Below are positions 8,486 to 16,986 of a DNA stretch of 64,000 bases, piece after piece. The translations under genes and the position numbers were made by a program. The notes below the pieces were generated by a model. It had not been told where the DNA came from. It worked only from the letters and a program-made list of their open reading frames with translations, and made no database searches. Source of the DNA: Antarcticimicrobium luteum (GTDB lineage Bacteria; Pseudomonadota; Alphaproteobacteria; Rhodobacterales; Rhodobacteraceae); the NCBI RefSeq assembly GCF_004358185.1, contig NZ_SMUV01000070.1, positions 1 to 64,000 on the forward strand, in the 5' to 3' direction. Position 1 is the stretch's first letter. The number at the start of each line of letters is the position of its first letter.

Positions 8486-10045
8486 TCACCGCGCCCAGAT
8501 CTCGACCCGCCGGTTGACCTGACGGCCCCAGTCGCTGTCGTCGCAGGCCATCGGCAACGCCTCGCCAAAGGCCTCGACCGACATTTCCACCCTTGCCTCG
8601 CCGGGCGTCTTGACCGCCGCCAGCACCGCGTCGCGGACTGCCTCGGCGCGTTTCAGCGCGATCCGCCTGTTGCCCTCGGCCGGCCCCTCGCCATCGCTGA
8701 ATCCGACGAACATCAGGGTCTTGGCGTCATAGACACCGATCTCGATCGCCCGGGCGAGCTGGGCGATATTGGCGCGCGACTGCGCGTCCGGCCGGGTCGA
8801 GCCGGCCTCGAACCGGAACGATGTGGTCAGGCGCGTCAGCGGCCCCAGCGTGGCGATCATGCGCTGCAACTCGTCCAGCGGAACCTCCTCGCCGGCAGCC
8901 GCGATGGCATTGGCGAACCGGTCGCCCTGGGCGTTCAGCGCGATCCGCTCGGGGGCCTGATCGACGAACCCCGCGCGCCGGATCACGATCTGCGCCGCCG
9001 GGCTTTGCACATAAAGAAGGAACTCGCGCGCGACCTTCGGCAACCGCCGTGCCGGAAGATAGAGGAACATCGGCGAGGTCAACGGGTAGTCCTCGGTCTT
9101 GATGGTGCGGCGGCTGGCCTCGAGCGAGAACCCGCAGGCCCCGGTCAGGGTCAGCGCCCGGGCGGTGCCGGTTTCGGCAAAGCTGGCGATGCCGATGGCA
9201 AAGGGATCGGCGCTGACCGCGCGGGCCAGGGAGCTGCTGCGGGGGTGACGGGTGATACCCTCGGCCAGGGTCAGCCCGGCGGGGCGCAGCAGCCGGTCCT
9301 CGACCGCCTGGGACAGGCCCGAGCCGGCATCGGGCAGGTGCAGGTCGATGGGTGCGTCCGGACCGCCCAGATCGGACCAGTTCGCGATCTCGCCGGCAAA
9401 GATCCGGGCCAGATCGGGGGTGGAGATGCGCCGCACCGGGTTGCCCGGCGCCACCACCGGCACCATCGCATCGAGCGCCAGAACCCGGCTGCGGTTGCCG
9501 GCGGTCATATCGCCCATCCCGGCCTCGAAGGCGCGGGTCCGTTCCCCGGCGCGGATTTCGCGCAGGGCGAGGACGATGTCGGCCTCGTTCGCCAACAGAT
9601 CGGCAAACCCCTCGTCGGTGTTGCTGACGCGAAAGGTGAAATACGCCAGCGCCGGGCCGGTATCCGGGCGCGCAAGGCTATAGCGGAAATGGTTGTCGTC
9701 CAGGGTGTCGCGCGCGGCCCGCCAGCCGTTGCGCAGGGCGAACCCCTCGACCAGCGCCGGCAGCAGCACCTCGGCCATGGTCGAGGATCCAGACAGCGCC
9801 AGCTCGGCCACATAGTCGGTCAGGCTGGGACAGCCCGGCCCGTTGCACGACACGCCCGATCCATCCACCGTCAACTCTCCGTACCGGGTATCGACACGGT
9901 AGAATTCGCCGTCAAAGCCCAGCAGCGTTCCGGTGATCTCCACCGCCCCATCGGGCGAGGTCAGCGTGACATCCTGAGCCGCAACCGGGCGCGCAACCGA
10001 AAAAAGAAAGAGTGCGGCGAGCGCCGCCGCACGTGACCAATACAT
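8486..10045 (-). CDS. Periplasmic phosphate-type binding protein fused to OmpA domain
   Basis: This is an exported 519-residue protein with an unusual domain order. A cleavable signal peptide (1-23, ending VAAQD) is followed by a 60-residue segment with two cysteines (C67 and C72). Next comes a PstS-like substrate-binding domain (about 82-375; ALSGSSTM is the ligand-binding start, with the GIASFAETG core further on). A C-terminal OmpA/MotB peptidoglycan-binding domain (about 395-519) contains FRFEAGSTRPD and VNRRVEIW. The OmpA domain would tether the binding domain to the cell wall. No PstCAB transporter is near, so a sensor or scavenger role is as likely as transport. It lies 24 bases after the hypothetical gene at 10070-11116 and may be co-transcribed with it. 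Confidence 0.8.
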   Translation of the reverse strand: MYWSRAAALAALFLFSVARPVAAQDVTLTSPDGAVEITGTLLGFDGEFYRVDTRYGELTVDGSGVSCNGPGCPSLTDYVAELALSGSSTMAEVLLPALVEGFALRNGWRAARDTLDDNHFRYSLARPDTGPALAYFTFRVSNTDEGFADLLANEADIVLALREIRAGERTRAFEAGMGDMTAGNRSRVLALDAMVPVVAPGNPVRRISTPDLARIFAGEIANWSDLGGPDAPIDLHLPDAGSGLSQAVEDRLLRPAGLTLAEGITRHPRSSSLARAVSADPFAIGIASFAETGTARALTLTGACGFSLEASRRTIKTEDYPLTSPMFLYLPARRLPKVAREFLLYVQSPAAQIVIRRAGFVDQAPERIALNAQGDRFANAIAAAGEEVPLDELQRMIATLGPLTRLTTSFRFEAGSTRPDAQSRANIAQLARAIEIGVYDAKTLMFVGFSDGEGPAEGNRRIALKRAEAVRDAVLAAVKTPGEARVEMSVEAFGEALPMACDDSDWGRQVNRRVEIWAR

Positions 10046-10069
10046 GTGAGACCTTAATTTATACGCGGA

Positions 10070-11116
10070 TCATTTCGCCGCGATCTTCAGGTCATCCAGC
10101 AGATTATTCAACACCAGAAAATCACCCGTCGCGCTGCAGTCGGGCACCGCGAGATCGAGCTGCCGCGTCCGGACGCGATCCTCACCCTGGCGCTGGAGCA
10201 GTTGGGCGGAAATGTCGCGGCCGCAATTGTCCTGCGTCACCTCGGTCTCGACGCTCAGTGCGATGGTGCCGCTGCGGTCGGCGGTGCGCGCCGGAAAGGT
10301 ATAGACCTCGGCCAGAAGCGGCGACAGCGCGTCCTGCGTGCCCAGGCGGATCACCGACCCGGTGGCGTGCTCGGGCTCGGCCGGCGGCGTCGCGCCGGAC
10401 CAGACATGACCCGGATCGCCATAGCTGGCGCCGAATTCGCGGGCGTGGATCTGGAAGCCGGCCCTGCCCTGCCATTGCAGCACGACGCGGTCGTAATCAG
10501 CGATGTCGGCAAGCCGGGTGGTGGCCACGGCGCCCTCGCCATTGTCGAAGGCGGCGATAAAGACCGCGCGCTCGGCCAGCGCCGGGATCGTGACGTTCAG
10601 ATCGCCATCGGCATCGGTGACGGCGGAAAAGGTCATGCCGCTGTGATGAACCACCAGACGGGAGTTGCCGAGACAGGGCGCGGAGACCGAGAAATCCACC
10701 ATCGCCATCGGCCCCGGCACGGCCCGGGCCATCACGTCGCAGCCCAGCGCCGGCATCTCGGGATCCTCCGGCGTGCCAGGAAGCACCGCGCCCGGCGCCG
10801 CGGACAGCTCCGGCAGGGTCTTGGTAACGGGCAGGCGTGAGAGGCCGTCTCCGTCGCCCTCGGCCGCCGCGGAGGTCAGCGTGATCTTTTTGATATCCAG
10901 CGCCTCATCCGGTGCCCCGGCTTCGGCGACGCGGACCCGGACCGGGGCCGGGCGCGGCGGTTCCACCCTGGGCGCCGCCGGCGTGTCCCGGGCCGAAACC
11001 GGCGCGGGAGATGCGATCGGCGGCGGGGCGGGCTGGCCGCGCTGCATCACATATCCGATGCCCAGCGCACAGGCCAGTGTGCCGCCGGCCATGCCAATCA
11101 AACGCAATCTGGACAT
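10070..11116 (-). CDS. Hypothetical envelope protein, N-terminally anchored
   Basis: I do not recognise a characterised function. The 348-residue protein has a hydrophobic segment at about 5-24 (a signal anchor), a Pro/Ala-rich linker at 30-60, and a beta-rich globular part. Three cysteines in the region PALGCDVMARAVPG, VSAPCLG and TQDNCGR, plus one in VPDCSA, could form disulfides in the periplasm. The start at 11116 (MSRLRLIGM) is chosen because GGAGG stands seven bases before it; an in-frame codon 45 bases upstream has no such site. It sits between secA and the binding-protein/OmpA fusion, all facing left, and may be transcribed with the latter. Confidence 0.65.
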   Translation of the reverse strand: MSRLRLIGMAGGTLACALGIGYVMQRGQPAPPPIASPAPVSARDTPAAPRVEPPRPAPVRVRVAEAGAPDEALDIKKITLTSAAAEGDGDGLSRLPVTKTLPELSAAPGAVLPGTPEDPEMPALGCDVMARAVPGPMAMVDFSVSAPCLGNSRLVVHHSGMTFSAVTDADGDLNVTIPALAERAVFIAAFDNGEGAVATTRLADIADYDRVVLQWQGRAGFQIHAREFGASYGDPGHVWSGATPPAEPEHATGSVIRLGTQDALSPLLAEVYTFPARTADRSGTIALSVETEVTQDNCGRDISAQLLQRQGEDRVRTRQLDLAVPDCSATGDFLVLNNLLDDLKIAAK

Positions 11117-11227
11117 CACATCCTCCGTCACCAGTCGGGTCGTGTCAGATGTGGCCCGCAAAGACGGCCATCATGTGGCCGCCCGGGGGAGTCAATCAGG
11201 CATCTTCCTGGCGCTGGTCTGGCGGGG

Positions 11228-13942
11228 TCAGGCCAGCCGGCCGTGGCAATGCTTGAATTTCTTGCCGCTGCCGCAGGGGCATTTCTCGTTGCGGCCGGGA
11301 TTGCCCCAGGTGCTGGGATCGCCCTCGACGAAGCCGGAGGCGGTCTCCGGGTCGGCCGGCGCGGCGGCCTCTTCGACCTGCGCCTCGGCGACATCCGCCC
11401 GCTGTTGAAGCTGCGCCTGCTGGGCAGCGAACTGCGCCATCATCTGGCGCTGCTCTTCTTCCGTCAGCGGCCGCACATGGGCCAGTTGCCGGGTCACGGC
11501 CTCGCGCAACCCGTCCAGCATCCCCTCGAAGAGCTGAAAGCTCTCGGTCTTGTACTCGTTCAGCGGATCGCGTTGCGCGTAGCCACGGAACCCGATGACC
11601 GAGCGCAGATGCTCCAGCGTCACAAGATGTTCGCGCCACTTGGCGTCGATGGTCTCCAGCAGCACCTGTTTTTCGATCTGGCGCATGTTCTCCGACCCGA
11701 AATCGATGGCCTTTTTCGCCATCATCTCGTCGCTGGCCTTGACCAGACGCTCGCGGATTTCCTCGTCGTCCACACCCTCTTCGGCGGCCCATTCGATCAC
11801 CGGCACGTCCAGGCCCATCTTTTCGATCACCTGGGCATAGAGCCCCTCGGTGTCCCACTGATCGGCATAGGATTTCGGTGGCATATAGGCGTCGATCAGG
11901 TCGTCGATCACCTGATGGCGCATGTCGGCGGCGATGTCGGACAGATCCTTGGCCGCCATGATCTCGCGCCGCTGGGCAAAGATCACCTTGCGCTGGTCGT
12001 TCATCACGTCGTCGAACTTGAGGATGTTCTTGCGCATGTCGAAGTTGCGTCCCTCGACCTTGGCCTGCGCCCGTTCGAGCGACTTGTTGACCCAGGGATG
12101 CACGATCGCCTCGCCTTCCTTCAGGCCAAGGGTCTTGAGCACCTTGTCCAGACGTTCGGAGCCGAAGATGCGCATCAGATCGTCTTCGAGGCTGAGGAAG
12201 AACACCGTGCGCCCCGGGTCGCCCTGACGGCCCGAGCGGCCGCGCAGCTGGTTGTCGATGCGGCGGCTTTCATGCCGTTCCGACGCGATCACGAAAAGGC
12301 CGCCGGCCTCGATCACCTTCTGTTTTTCCTCGGCGTGCATGGCCTCTTCGGCGGCGCGGATCTCGGCCGGATCGGCATCCGGGTTCTGCTCCAGCGCCTC
12401 CATGACCTTCATGTCGACGTTGCCGCCGAGCTGGATGTCGGTGCCCCGACCGGCCATGTTGGTGGCAATGGTCACCGCGCCCAGACGGCCGGCGTCGGCG
12501 ACGATCTGGGCCTCGCGCTCGTGCTGGCGGGCGTTGAGAACGTTGTGCGTGATCCCGGCCTTGTCCAGCATCGCGGACAGAACCTCGGACTTTTCGATCG
12601 AGGTGGTGCCGACGAGGACCGGCTGACCCTTTTCGTGGGCTGTGCCGATCGCTTCGATGATTGCCTTGTACTTTTCCGCGGTGGTGCGGAATACCTGATC
12701 GTCTTCGTCGATCCGCGCAATCGGGCGGTTGGTCGGCACCTCGACCACACCCAGGCCATAGATTTCGGCGAATTCCTCGGCCTCGGTCACCGCGGTGCCG
12801 GTCATGCCGGCGAGCTTTTCGTACAGGCGGAAGAAGTTCTGAAAAGTCACGCTGGCCAGGGTGACGTTCTCGGGCTGGATCTGGACATGCTCCTTGGCCT
12901 CGATGGCCTGGTGCAGCCCCTCGGAGAGGCGGCGCCCCGCCATCATCCGGCCGGTGAATTCGTCGATCAGCACCACCTCGCCATCGCGGACGATATAATC
13001 CTTGTCCTTCTGGAACAGCTTGTGCGCGCGCAGGCCCTGGTTGACATGGTGCACGATGGTCGTGCTTTCCGGGTCATAAAGCGTCTGCCCCTCGTCCAGC
13101 AGGCCGCGGGCGTGCAGCTGCTCTTCGAGAAACTCGTTGCCCTCTTCGGTAAAGGTCACGCCGCGGGTCTTTTCATCGACGTCGAAATGCGCCTCGGACA
13201 GCAGCGGGATGATCGCGTCAATGGTCGCATAAAGATCCGAGCGGTCGTCGGCGGGCCCGGAGATGATCAGCGGCGTGCGCGCCTCGTCGATCAGGATGCT
13301 GTCCACCTCGTCGACGATGGCGAAATAATGGTTCTTCTGGAACAGCTCGCTCAGTTCGGACTTCATGTTGTCGCGCAGGTAATCGAAGCCGAACTCGTTG
13401 TTGGTGCCATAGGTCACATCGGCCTCATAGGCCCGGATCTTGTCCTGCGAGCCCATGCCCGACCAGATCACGGCGGCGCGCATGCCCAGCGCCTCATAGA
13501 CCTTGCCCATCCATTCGGCGTCACGTTTGGCCAGATAATCGTTGACCGTGACCACATGCACACCCTTGCCCACCAGCGCGTTCAGATAGGCCGGGAAGGT
13601 GGCGACCAGGGTCTTGCCCTCGCCGGTCTTCATTTCCGAGATATTGCCCTGATGCAGAAAGATGCCGCCCATCAACTGGGTGTCAAAGGCGCGCAGCCCC
13701 AGCGCGCGCCGGGCCCCTTCGCGGACGTTGGCAAAGGCCTCGGGCAGCAGATCATCCAGACTTTCGCCGTCCTGAGCGCGCTTGCGCAGGTCGGCCGTCT
13801 TGTCCCTGAGTCCCTCGTCGCTGAGTTTTTCGAACTCGGGTTCCAGCGCGTTGATCTTTTCGACCAGCGGCTGCGTCGCCTTGATTTTGCGGTCGTTCGG
13901 CGTGCCGAACACCTTTTTGGCGAGTGTTCCGATACCCAGCAT
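11228..13942 (-). CDS. secA: Preprotein translocase ATPase SecA
   Basis: SecA is the peripheral motor that pushes unfolded preproteins through SecYEG. The 904-residue length is typical. Visible features are the Walker A region MKTGEGKTL (about 103-111), the [13 protein letters not shown] Walker B region, the NMAGRGTDI and [11 protein letters not shown] helicase-like motifs, and a C-terminal zinc-binding SEC-C tail ([17 protein letters not shown]) that binds SecB and lipids. A good promoter and a 100-base leader lie upstream, divergent from the parvulin gene. A long frame on the opposite strand (to about 14056) is a composition shadow. Confidence 0.98.
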   Translation of the reverse strand: MLGIGTLAKKVFGTPNDRKIKATQPLVEKINALEPEFEKLSDEGLRDKTADLRKRAQDGESLDDLLPEAFANVREGARRALGLRAFDTQLMGGIFLHQGNISEMKTGEGKTLVATFPAYLNALVGKGVHVVTVNDYLAKRDAEWMGKVYEALGMRAAVIWSGMGSQDKIRAYEADVTYGTNNEFGFDYLRDNMKSELSELFQKNHYFAIVDEVDSILIDEARTPLIISGPADDRSDLYATIDAIIPLLSEAHFDVDEKTRGVTFTEEGNEFLEEQLHARGLLDEGQTLYDPESTTIVHHVNQGLRAHKLFQKDKDYIVRDGEVVLIDEFTGRMMAGRRLSEGLHQAIEAKEHVQIQPENVTLASVTFQNFFRLYEKLAGMTGTAVTEAEEFAEIYGLGVVEVPTNRPIARIDEDDQVFRTTAEKYKAIIEAIGTAHEKGQPVLVGTTSIEKSEVLSAMLDKAGITHNVLNARQHEREAQIVADAGRLGAVTIATNMAGRGTDIQLGGNVDMKVMEALEQNPDADPAEIRAAEEAMHAEEKQKVIEAGGLFVIASERHESRRIDNQLRGRSGRQGDPGRTVFFLSLEDDLMRIFGSERLDKVLKTLGLKEGEAIVHPWVNKSLERAQAKVEGRNFDMRKNILKFDDVMNDQRKVIFAQRREIMAAKDLSDIAADMRHQVIDDLIDAYMPPKSYADQWDTEGLYAQVIEKMGLDVPVIEWAAEEGVDDEEIRERLVKASDEMMAKKAIDFGSENMRQIEKQVLLETIDAKWREHLVTLEHLRSVIGFRGYAQRDPLNEYKTESFQLFEGMLDGLREAVTRQLAHVRPLTEEEQRQMMAQFAAQQAQLQQRADVAEAQVEEAAAPADPETASGFVEGDPSTWGNPGRNEKCPCGSGKKFKHCHGRLA

Positions 13943-13984
13943 ATGTTCTCCAGCGGCTCTGACTTCCTGATGGTCTTGTCAGAC

Positions 13985-14013
13985 TTGTCCGTCCTGCGCA
14001 CAACCCATAGATA
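13985..14013 (+). promoter_or_regulatory. Candidate promoter of parvulin-argJ-mutT operon
   Basis: TTGTCC (13985-13990), a 17-base spacer and TAGATA (14008-14013) point rightward. The start of the parvulin gene is about 100 bases downstream. The element lies between the secA promoter and the secA start, so the two transcripts overlap in their leaders. Confidence 0.45.
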
Positions 14014-14050
14014 CGAGGGGAAAGACGGTCCTGACGTCGGCCTTAAGGCG

Positions 14051-14078
14051 ATGTAAGGGGCCGTGGAAACAGTGTCAA
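14051..14078 (-). promoter_or_regulatory. Candidate sigma-70 promoter of secA
   Basis: Leftward, a perfect -35 TTGACA (14078-14073), a 16-base spacer and TTACAT (14056-14051) lie about 110 bases before the secA ATG, leaving a leader of about 100 bases in which secA regulation could occur. Confidence 0.55.
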
Positions 14079-14116
14079 CGCCGCGCCCTGTCGCGGTCCA
14101 ACGATAGGACGATTCA

Positions 14117-14965
14117 ATGCCCAAAGGTCTCACTTTCCTGCCCGCGCTGGCGTTCGCCGCTCTGATGGCTCTTCCAGCCCTGGCCGAGGGCCCCGGCGCC
14201 GATACGGTGGTTGCCCGCGTGAACGGTCAGGAGATCAGGCTGGGCCATGTGATCATCGCCCGCGCCTCGCTGCCGCAGCAGTACCAGCAGCTGCCGCCCG
14301 AGGTTCTCTATGATGCGATCCTGGAACAACTGATCCAGCAAAGCGCGCTGGAGCAGGCCCATGGCGATGAGATCCCCAACGGCGTGAAACTGTCGCTGGA
14401 AAACGAGCGCCGCTCGCTGCTCGCCGCCGAGGAGATCGAGAAGATCATGGCGACGGCGGCCGGTGAGGACGACCTGCGCGCCGCCTACGAGGCGCAATAC
14501 GGCGCCGCCTACGATGAACGTGAATTCAATGCCTCGCACATCCTGGTCGAGACCGAGGAAGAGGCACAGGCGATCAAGGCCGAGCTTGACGGCGGCGCCG
14601 ATTTCGCCGCGCTGGCGAAAGAGAAGTCCACCGGCCCCTCGGGACCCAACGGAGGCGAGCTGGGCTGGTTCGAAAAGGGCATGATGGTTCCCGAATTCGA
14701 AACCGCCGTCATGACGCTGGAACCGGGCCAAGTGTCCGATCCGGTGCAGACCCAGTTCGGCTGGCACGTGGTCAAACTGAACGAGAGCCGGCAGAAAGAG
14801 GCGCCCGACTTCGACAGCGTGCGCGACGATCTGGCCGGCGAGCTGCGCCAGAAGGCCGTGTCCGAGCGCGTCGATGCGCTGGTGGCCGCCGCCGAGGTCG
14901 AGCGCCCCGAGGTCGAAGGGCTGGAGCCCACCATGATCCACAATCTGGATCTGTTGAGGAACTGA
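14117..14965 (+). CDS. Exported parvulin-type peptidyl-prolyl isomerase
   Basis: This is a periplasmic foldase of the PpiC/SurA/PrsA type. The 282-residue protein has a signal peptide (1-23, cleaved after ALA), an N-terminal helical chaperone-like region (residues 30-125), and one parvulin domain from about 138 to 230. The domain has the usual opening NASHILVETEEEA, the GPSGPNGGELGWF loop, and FGWHVVKL at its end. A coiled C-terminal tail follows. It is divergent from secA, a natural pairing because it folds proteins SecA exports. argJ starts five bases after its stop, so the two are one transcript. A role in outer-membrane protein biogenesis is inferred from family. Confidence 0.9.
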   Translation: MPKGLTFLPALAFAALMALPALAEGPGADTVVARVNGQEIRLGHVIIARASLPQQYQQLPPEVLYDAILEQLIQQSALEQAHGDEIPNGVKLSLENERRSLLAAEEIEKIMATAAGEDDLRAAYEAQYGAAYDEREFNASHILVETEEEAQAIKAELDGGADFAALAKEKSTGPSGPNGGELGWFEKGMMVPEFETAVMTLEPGQVSDPVQTQFGWHVVKLNESRQKEAPDFDSVRDDLAGELRQKAVSERVDALVAAAEVERPEVEGLEPTMIHNLDLLRN

Positions 14966-14969
14966 CGCC

Positions 14970-16196
14970 ATGGCCAAAATCGCCCATGTTTCGCCGCTGG
15001 CGCCCGCATCCTTTCCCGACCTGCCGCTGATCGGCGGTGTCCGGTTCGCCTCGGCCGCCGCCGGGGTTCGCTACAGCGGCAGGACCGACGTGATGTTGGC
15101 GGTGCTGCAGCCCGGGACCGCCGTCGCCGGTGTGTTCACCAGATCCGCCACCCGCTCTGCCCCGGTGCTGGACTGCCAGGAAAAGCTGGGCGACGCGGCC
15201 GACGGGCCGGCCGCGATCCTCGTCAACTCGGGCAACTCCAACGCCTTTACCGGCCATTACGGCCAGGCGTCGGTGGCCGAGATCACCGCCGCCGTGGCCG
15301 GTGCCACCGGGGTTCCGGCGCGGCGGGTCTTTACCGCATCGACCGGGGTGATCGGGGAGCCGCTGCCGCATGAGCGCATCGTGGCCAAGCTGGAAGAGCT
15401 GAACGACGCGCTGACGGACAGCGCGATCGAGGACGCCGCGCGCGCCATCATGACCACCGACACCTTTCCCAAGGGGGCCAGCGCCACGGTCGAGATCGCC
15501 GGCACGCCGGTGCGGATCGCCGGCATCGCCAAGGGATCGGGCATGATCGCGCCGGACATGGCGACGATGCTGGTCTATATCTTCACCGATGCGGCCTATG
15601 ATCAGACGGCGCTTCAGGCGCTGCTGGGGCGGCTCACGGACAAGACCTTCAACTGCATCACCGTGGACAGCGACACCTCGACCTCCGACAGCCTGATGCT
15701 GGCGGCGACCGGGACGGCGGGCGTCGATGCCACCGGCAACGCGGAGTTCGAAACCGCGCTGCACGGCGTGATGCTCGATCTGGCGCAACAGGTGGTGCGT
15801 GACGGCGAGGGGGCGACCAAGTTCGTCGAGATCCGGGTGACCGGCGCCGCCAGCGATACCGACGCCAAGGTGCACGGGCTGGCCATCGCCAACTCGCCGC
15901 TGGTCAAGACCGCCATCGCCGGCGAGGATCCCAACTGGGGCCGTGTCGTCATGGCGGTAGGAAAATCCGGCGCAGCCGCCGACCGCGACCGCCTGACCAT
16001 CCGCTTCGGCGATATTCTTGTCGCGGAAAACGGCTGGGTCTCTCCCGACTACAAGGAAGCCGATGCCGCCGGCTATATGAAAGGGCAGGAACTGGTGATC
16101 GCCGTCGATCTGGGGCTGGGCGCGGGTCAGGCCACCGTCTGGACCTGCGATCTGACCCATGGCTATATCGAGATCAACGCGGATTACCGGTCGTGA
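14970..16196 (+). CDS. argJ: Bifunctional ornithine acetyltransferase / N-acetylglutamate synthase
   Basis: ArgJ recycles acetyl groups between N-acetylornithine and glutamate in the arginine pathway. The 408-residue protein has the autocleavage site of the family at KGSGMIAPDMATML, where T199 becomes the N-terminal nucleophile of the beta chain; the oxyanion region with TASTGVIGE (122-130) is also present. The GEDPNWGRVVMAVGKSGA segment near the C-terminal third is characteristic. It lies five bases after the parvulin stop, and its own stop overlaps the mutT start as GTGA. argG, a later step of arginine synthesis, is at 44307 in this window but not in the same operon. Confidence 0.96.
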   Translation: MAKIAHVSPLAPASFPDLPLIGGVRFASAAAGVRYSGRTDVMLAVLQPGTAVAGVFTRSATRSAPVLDCQEKLGDAADGPAAILVNSGNSNAFTGHYGQASVAEITAAVAGATGVPARRVFTASTGVIGEPLPHERIVAKLEELNDALTDSAIEDAARAIMTTDTFPKGASATVEIAGTPVRIAGIAKGSGMIAPDMATMLVYIFTDAAYDQTALQALLGRLTDKTFNCITVDSDTSTSDSLMLAATGTAGVDATGNAEFETALHGVMLDLAQQVVRDGEGATKFVEIRVTGAASDTDAKVHGLAIANSPLVKTAIAGEDPNWGRVVMAVGKSGAAADRDRLTIRFGDILVAENGWVSPDYKEADAAGYMKGQELVIAVDLGLGAGQATVWTCDLTHGYIEINADYRS

Positions 16197-16591
16197 AAAC
16201 GGTTCTGGTCTCTGCCGTTGCGCTGATCGACGTCGACGGCCGCGTGCTGCTGGCGCAGCGCCCCGAGGGCAAATCCATGGCGGGCCTCTGGGAATTTCCC
16301 GGCGGCAAGGTTGAGCCGGGAGAGACGCCTGAGGCGGCGCTGATTCGCGAACTGGAGGAGGAACTGGGCATCAACACCTGGTCCTCCTGCCTGGCGCCGC
16401 TGACCTTTGCCAGCCACAGCTACGACGATTTCCACCTGCTGATGCCGCTCTTTGCCTGCCGTAAATGGCAGGGTCAGCCGCATGGGCGCGAGGGGCAGGC
16501 ACTGAAATGGGTGCGCGCGCGCGACCTGCGCGACTACCCGATGCCGCCGGCCGATCTGCCTCTGATCCCGATCCTGCGCGACTGGCTCTAG
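16193..16591 (+). CDS. mutT: 8-oxo-dGTP diphosphatase MutT (Nudix)
   Basis: The family cleans the nucleotide pool by hydrolysing 8-oxo-dGTP to the monophosphate. The 132-residue protein has a complete Nudix box at 37-60 (GGKVEPGETPEAALIRELEE followed by ELGI) and the MutT-like purine-binding region around W33. It starts at a GTG overlapping the argJ stop as GTGA, which fits coupled translation. It ends the parvulin-argJ-mutT operon. Confidence 0.9.
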   Translation: MKTVLVSAVALIDVDGRVLLAQRPEGKSMAGLWEFPGGKVEPGETPEAALIRELEEELGINTWSSCLAPLTFASHSYDDFHLLMPLFACRKWQGQPHGREGQALKWVRARDLRDYPMPPADLPLIPILRDWL

Positions 16592-16772
16592 GCCGCAGGA
16601 CCACCCGGAAACTGCCTCAAATTATTGCATATTTTGAGGCGCCCTCTCGATTTTTCACCACATTTTGTGCGTCCGTGTGACGTATTGGTGAAATTTCAGG
16701 CGCTTTGCGTCTAGGTGAATTCGCCTGAACGGTGTAGAATACAACCATTGGCGTGTATGAGGAGGACCAGAC
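16592..16772. other. AT-rich intergenic region with inverted repeat
   Basis: This 181-base gap is visibly more AT-rich than its surroundings. It contains CCTCAAA (16615-16621) and TTTGAGG (16633-16639), an inverted repeat with an 11-base AT-rich spacer that may end the mutT transcript or bind a regulator. A near-palindrome AGGTGAATTCGCCT lies at about 16713-16726, and a -10-like TAGAAT at 16735-16740 precedes the small gene at 16773, though I see no clear -35 at proper spacing. Confidence 0.4.
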
Positions 16773-16907
16773 ATGCTCCGGACCATCACAGTCGGAAGTT
16801 GCGTATCCGTACAGGGTGTTTTTGTCCGGTCATTGCCCGATGGCAGGATCGCGGTCCGGGTTGGCCACAGTATCTATGAAGGCAAACCCGTCCAGACAGC
16901 GGCATAG
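16773..16907 (+). CDS. Small protein, 44 residues, unknown function
   Basis: An ATG at 16773 is preceded by a strong AGGAGGA site at seven to nine bases. The 44-codon frame begins MLRTITVGSCVSVQG and contains a DGRIAVRVG strand-turn and a YEGKPV end, without a signal peptide or membrane segment; one cysteine at position 10. The beta-rich look suggests a tiny folded domain. It stands alone between mutT and the infB terminator and is followed by an intrinsic terminator, so it appears to be a self-contained transcription unit. I do not recognise the family. The ribosome site, spacing and terminator are the reasons to call it real. Confidence 0.65.
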   Translation: MLRTITVGSCVSVQGVFVRSLPDGRIAVRVGHSIYEGKPVQTAA

Positions 16908-16933
16908 GCAGGCAGGCCCAGCACCAGAAATAA

Positions 16934-16963
16934 GGGGACGACGCAGCGCGCCGTCCCCTTTTT
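16934..16963. terminator. Intrinsic terminator (44-residue gene; infB on other strand)
   Basis: GGGGACG (16934-16940) pairs with CGTCCCC (16952-16958) and TTTTT follows (16959-16963). It sits 26 bases after the 44-residue gene. On the opposite strand the same stem ends in TTATTTC 24 bases after infB, so it probably serves both. Confidence 0.75.
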
Positions 16964-16986
16964 CATTGCCCGTCATCCGATCCGGA

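Noticed and set aside
11243-14056. 937-codon open frame on the strand opposite secA
   Set aside because: The secA frame is unmistakable, and the antisense frame is His/Leu/Gly/Arg-rich with no domain. It is a composition shadow.
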